Source of the DNA: JBNKHG01 sp050290225
GTDB lineage: Bacteria > Pseudomonadota > Gammaproteobacteria > Pseudomonadales > Cellvibrionaceae
NCBI GenBank assembly: GCA_050290225.1
Contig: JBNKHG010000042.1
Location: 1 to 33,743, forward strand
Length of the DNA stretch: 33,743 bases
Direction of reading: 5' to 3'
In this document: piece after piece, positions 31,485 to 33,743 of the stretch
Position numbering within the stretch: the stretch's first letter is position 1
Layout: the number at the start of each line of letters is the position of its first letter
The notes under the pieces: generated by a model
What the model was told of the DNA's origin: nothing
What the model saw: only the letters and a program-made list of their open reading frames with translations
Databases searched by the model: none
Program-made: the position numbers and the translations under genes

Positions 31485-32186
31485 TTAGCCGTTGCGGACG
31501 GTGCGCTGTTCAATACGTTTTTCGAAAGTCCCCTGGATCAGGCGATCCACATAGATGCCGGGGGTGTGGATCTGGGTCGGCTCCAACTCGCCGGGCTCGA
31601 CGATCTCTTCCACTTCCACGACGGTGACTTTCCCGGCGGTGGCGGCCATGGGGTTAAAGTTTTGGGCAGTGTGGCGGTATACCAGGTTGCCATAGCGATC
31701 CGCTTTCCAGGCTTTGACAATGGCGAAGTCGCCGGTAATGGATTCTTCCAGAATATAGTTGCGGCCGTGGAACTCCTTCACTTCCTTGCCTTCGCCAACC
31801 AGGGTGCCGTAACCGGTGGCGGTGTAGAAGGCGGGTATGCCTGCACCACCGGCACGCATCTTTTCGGCCAGCGTGCCCTGGGGAGTCAATTCCACCTCCA
31901 GCGTTCCGGCTAACAGCTGCTCTTCAAACAGTTTGTTTTCGCCTACATAGGAGGACACCATTTTTTTCACCTGCCGGTCTTCCAGAAGAACACCGAGGCC
32001 GAAACCGTCGACGCCGCAGTTGTTGGAGACAATGGTGAGTTCTCTGGTGCCCTTACGCTTGATTTCGGCGATCAGGTTTTCGGGAATACCGCACAGGCCA
32101 AAGCCGCCGGCTATGATAGTCATACCATCTTCCAGGCCCGCCATGGCTTCCTCGTAGCTACCTACGACTTTGTCGAAACCGGACAT
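31485..32186 (-). CDS. scoA: 3-oxoacid CoA-transferase subunit A
   Basis: A 233-residue alpha subunit beginning MSGFDKVVGSYEEAMAG, with the glycine loop AGGFGLCGIPENLI (27-40), NNCGVDGFGLG and LTPQGTLAEKMRAGGAGIPAFYT, all standard for SCOT-type enzymes. GGAG lies about 8 nt before ATG 32186. It is first in the leftward operon, 13 bp before scoB, and divergent from a LysR regulator that probably controls it. The pair would feed ketone bodies or degradation products such as 3-oxoadipate into the TCA cycle; no partner thiolase is in the window. Confidence 0.93.
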   Translation of the reverse strand: MSGFDKVVGSYEEAMAGLEDGMTIIAGGFGLCGIPENLIAEIKRKGTRELTIVSNNCGVDGFGLGVLLEDRQVKKMVSSYVGENKLFEEQLLAGTLEVELTPQGTLAEKMRAGGAGIPAFYTATGYGTLVGEGKEVKEFHGRNYILEESITGDFAIVKAWKADRYGNLVYRHTAQNFNPMAATAGKVTVVEVEEIVEPGELEPTQIHTPGIYVDRLIQGTFEKRIEQRTVRNG

Positions 32187-32204
32187 AGTTATCGCTCCGT
32201 TCAA

Positions 32205-32407
32205 TACCCTGTTGCCGCAGCTGTATAGCCACAGTGTTTTTGTTTTGCTGGTTGCCTAGCATCCTATAGCTGGTTATATTTATCAAATGCAAATATTTAA
32301 ACAATTAATAAAAAAACTAAATAAATTAAAGGGCTCCACATGCCCGGTGGACAGGGCAGTTTGGTGGAGCAGGAATCCAGCCGGGATAAGCACGGAATAA
32401 CGCGCCG
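32205..32407. promoter_or_regulatory. Divergent promoter region, scoAB / LysR gene
   Basis: An AT-rich 200-bp gap between divergent genes. ATTT-N9-AAAT (about 32278-32294) and nearby AT palindromes could be LysR-type sites, but no unambiguous T-N11-A dyad with supporting symmetry was found. Confidence 0.3.
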
Positions 32408-33295
32408 ATGAATGTCACTATCAAACAGCTGAAAGCCTTTGTTGCCGTGGCTCAAACCCACAGTTTTGCCGAGGCCTGCGGGCGGGTGCACTTGTCCCAG
32501 CCCGCTCTAAGTATAGCCATCAAGAACCTGGAGGAAGCCGTGGGTGGACGGCTGCTGGCCCGTTCCACCCGCACACTGGCATTGAGCCCGGAGGGCGAGG
32601 AATTCTTGCCCGTGGCACAGCGGTTGCTGGCTGACTGGGATACGGCCCTGGACGATCTGCACAATATCTTCGCCTTGCGCCGGGGACGGTTGTCAGTGGC
32701 GGCAATGCCTTCCTTTGCCTCCACCGAATTGCCGAGACTGTTCCTGCCTTTTCGTGAACGTTACCCCCACATCAATATCACAGTCCATGACGTGATTGCC
32801 GAGGACGTGGTGGAGATGGTGCGCACAGGGCGGGTGGAATTGGGGATTTCCTTTGATCCCGGCAGCTCCGAGGACCTGGATTTTCAACCGTTGTTTAGCG
32901 ACAAGTTTGTCGCTGCATTGCCGCCGGGTCACTCCCTGTTGCATAAACAGCAGTTGCGTTGGGAGCAATTGAGTGGACTGCCATTTATCGCCTTGCAGAG
33001 ACCCTCAAGTATCCGCCAGTTGCAGGACAAGGCGCTCGAAACCCAGGGGATAACCCTGTCCGTGGAGTTTGAAACCAACCAGCTGGCCACTATCGGCCGC
33101 ATGGTGGCCACCGGCCTGGGTGTGAGCGCGGTGCCGGCCCTGTGTGTCAGTCAGATGGCCGAACTGGGTGTGGCTTGCCGGACATTGATCGCCCCCACTG
33201 TCAGTCGCCGGGTGGGGATTGTGCGGCGGCGTCGCTACCCGCTGTCACAGGCGGCAGAGGCCATGGTACGAATTGTTTCAGCATTTTATACCTAG
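32408..33295 (+). CDS. LysR-family transcriptional regulator
   Basis: A 295-residue regulator with an N-terminal winged helix-turn-helix (TIKQLKAFVAVAQTHSFAEA, HLSQPALSIAIKNLEEAVGGRL) and a periplasmic-binding-protein-like effector domain from about residue 90. The effector part resembles the CynR/CbbR-like substrate-binding fold (LSVAAMPSFASTELPRLF, GRVELGISFDP). It diverges from scoAB, the classical layout for a LysR protein activating its neighbour in response to a pathway intermediate. The effector is unknown. Length and fold look complete. Confidence 0.92.
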   Translation: MNVTIKQLKAFVAVAQTHSFAEACGRVHLSQPALSIAIKNLEEAVGGRLLARSTRTLALSPEGEEFLPVAQRLLADWDTALDDLHNIFALRRGRLSVAAMPSFASTELPRLFLPFRERYPHINITVHDVIAEDVVEMVRTGRVELGISFDPGSSEDLDFQPLFSDKFVAALPPGHSLLHKQQLRWEQLSGLPFIALQRPSSIRQLQDKALETQGITLSVEFETNQLATIGRMVATGLGVSAVPALCVSQMAELGVACRTLIAPTVSRRVGIVRRRRYPLSQAAEAMVRIVSAFYT

Positions 33296-33389
33296 ACATA
33301 ATGTATTGACCTGCCCAACCCCGAGAATCGCGGATTACGCTTAATAGAGGTGAATCCAAGGCGCAGAGCCATAATCGAGGTGGACAGGT

Positions 33390-33482
33390 ATGAACAAGTT
33401 TAGCAAGTACGTAGGGCTGGATACACACAAAGACACAATCGCGGTGGCTATCGCGAAAGCAGGCCGGATCGAAGCCCACTGA
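33390..33482 (+). pseudogene. IS110-family transposase N-terminal stub
   Basis: ATG 33390 opens MNKFSKYVGLDTHKDTIAVA and ends after 30 codons. The start is the characteristic opening of IS110-family DEDD transposases, with the first catalytic Asp in GLDTHKDT. The full protein has about 330-400 residues, so only a stub remains. No family sequence was recognised after 33482, and no terminal repeats are expected for this family. Confidence 0.7.
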
Positions 33483-33743
33483 CCTATATCCGTCACTATC
33501 ACCTTGAAGGAGCACGAGTATGCGGTCAAATTGATTTAACTGGGCCGTAACCACAATCGTTCCCCAATTTGACCAATTGACCAGATCTCCAATAATAAAA
33601 AGAATGGGTCTACGCGGATTAGTGTGGGTCATTTAGTGGCCTCATAACGTATAATACTCCGTAAAAATAGGGTTTTTTAGTGGACGGTGGGCTCTGAAAA
33701 ATTGTTTTGGTTTAGTGTAAGGGTTAATCATGAAAAATCCCCA
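33483..33743. other. Right-edge non-coding region
   Basis: No complete gene. A TATAAT (33650-33655) without a clear -35 lies upstream of an ATG at 33730 with AAGGG before it, reading MKNP into the window edge. This may be the start of a gene outside the window. Confidence 0.35.

Noticed and set aside
32205..32407. Defined LysR T-N11-A operator
   Set aside because: The region is so AT-rich that several chance matches occur; none has convincing symmetry and position.
1..33743. CRISPR arrays, tRNA or rRNA genes
   Set aside because: No regularly spaced repeats and no tRNA/rRNA signature sequence were seen on either strand.

Overview
The window looks like a chromosome segment from a free-living, probably marine gammaproteobacterium. 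The main pointers are FabV as enoyl-ACP reductase, MiaE, DUF2789, DUF1244, a spinster-like MFS family and a nitrate-assimilation cluster with sigma-54/NtrC-type promoters. A relative of the Cellvibrionales/Spongiibacteraceae would fit, but the genus cannot be fixed from the sequence alone.

Layout. (1) 1-1745 is a decayed accessory zone: the 3' end of one MFS gene, a stranded signal-peptide stub, a frameshifted 3' half of a second MFS gene and the first ~55 codons of a fadH-like gene. (2) 1800-2628 is a HepT/MntA toxin-antitoxin pair with a recognisable promoter. (3) 2821-8057 holds housekeeping genes: miaE, fabV, an MBL-fold hydrolase, a truncated aldo/keto reductase, a divergent SDR / 6-pyruvoyl-tetrahydropterin-synthase-like pair and a DUF2789 gene. 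(4) 8075-12972 is a tight leftward operon for molybdenum/tungsten handling: moaA, tupB-like, tupC-like, mobB, moeA, moaB. (5) 13525-17833 carries two envelope genes: an exported M14/AstE-like deacylase with a long acidic linker, and a GspA/ExeA-like AAA ATPase with one membrane segment and an OmpA-like C-terminal end. (6) 17901-26564 is the nitrate/nitrite assimilation locus. Leftward are a cytoplasmic Nas-type nitrate reductase and a natural DmsB-DmsC fusion; rightward are uroporphyrinogen-III methyltransferase, nirB and nirD. The ~540 bp between the arms has a sigma-54 -24/-12 element facing each way and two NtrC-like dyads between them. (7) 26813-30522 has a MOSC protein, DUF1244, a second moeA, an MgtC-family protein and a peroxiredoxin. 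(8) 30815-33295 has a two-subunit 3-oxoacid CoA-transferase with a divergent LysR regulator. (9) The right edge has a 30-codon IS110-family transposase stub.

How it fits together. The Mo genes make and deliver the cofactor for the nitrate reductase. The methyltransferase starts siroheme synthesis for NirB, and NirBD reduces nitrite to ammonium with NAD(P)H. The most interesting feature is that the nitrate reductase has no Tat signal and is paired with a one-polypeptide four-cluster ferredoxin plus DmsC-type membrane anchor. This suggests that nitrate for assimilation is reduced with quinol electrons at the inner face of the membrane, under nitrogen (NtrC/RpoN) control. No nitrate transporter and no TupA binding protein lie in the window.
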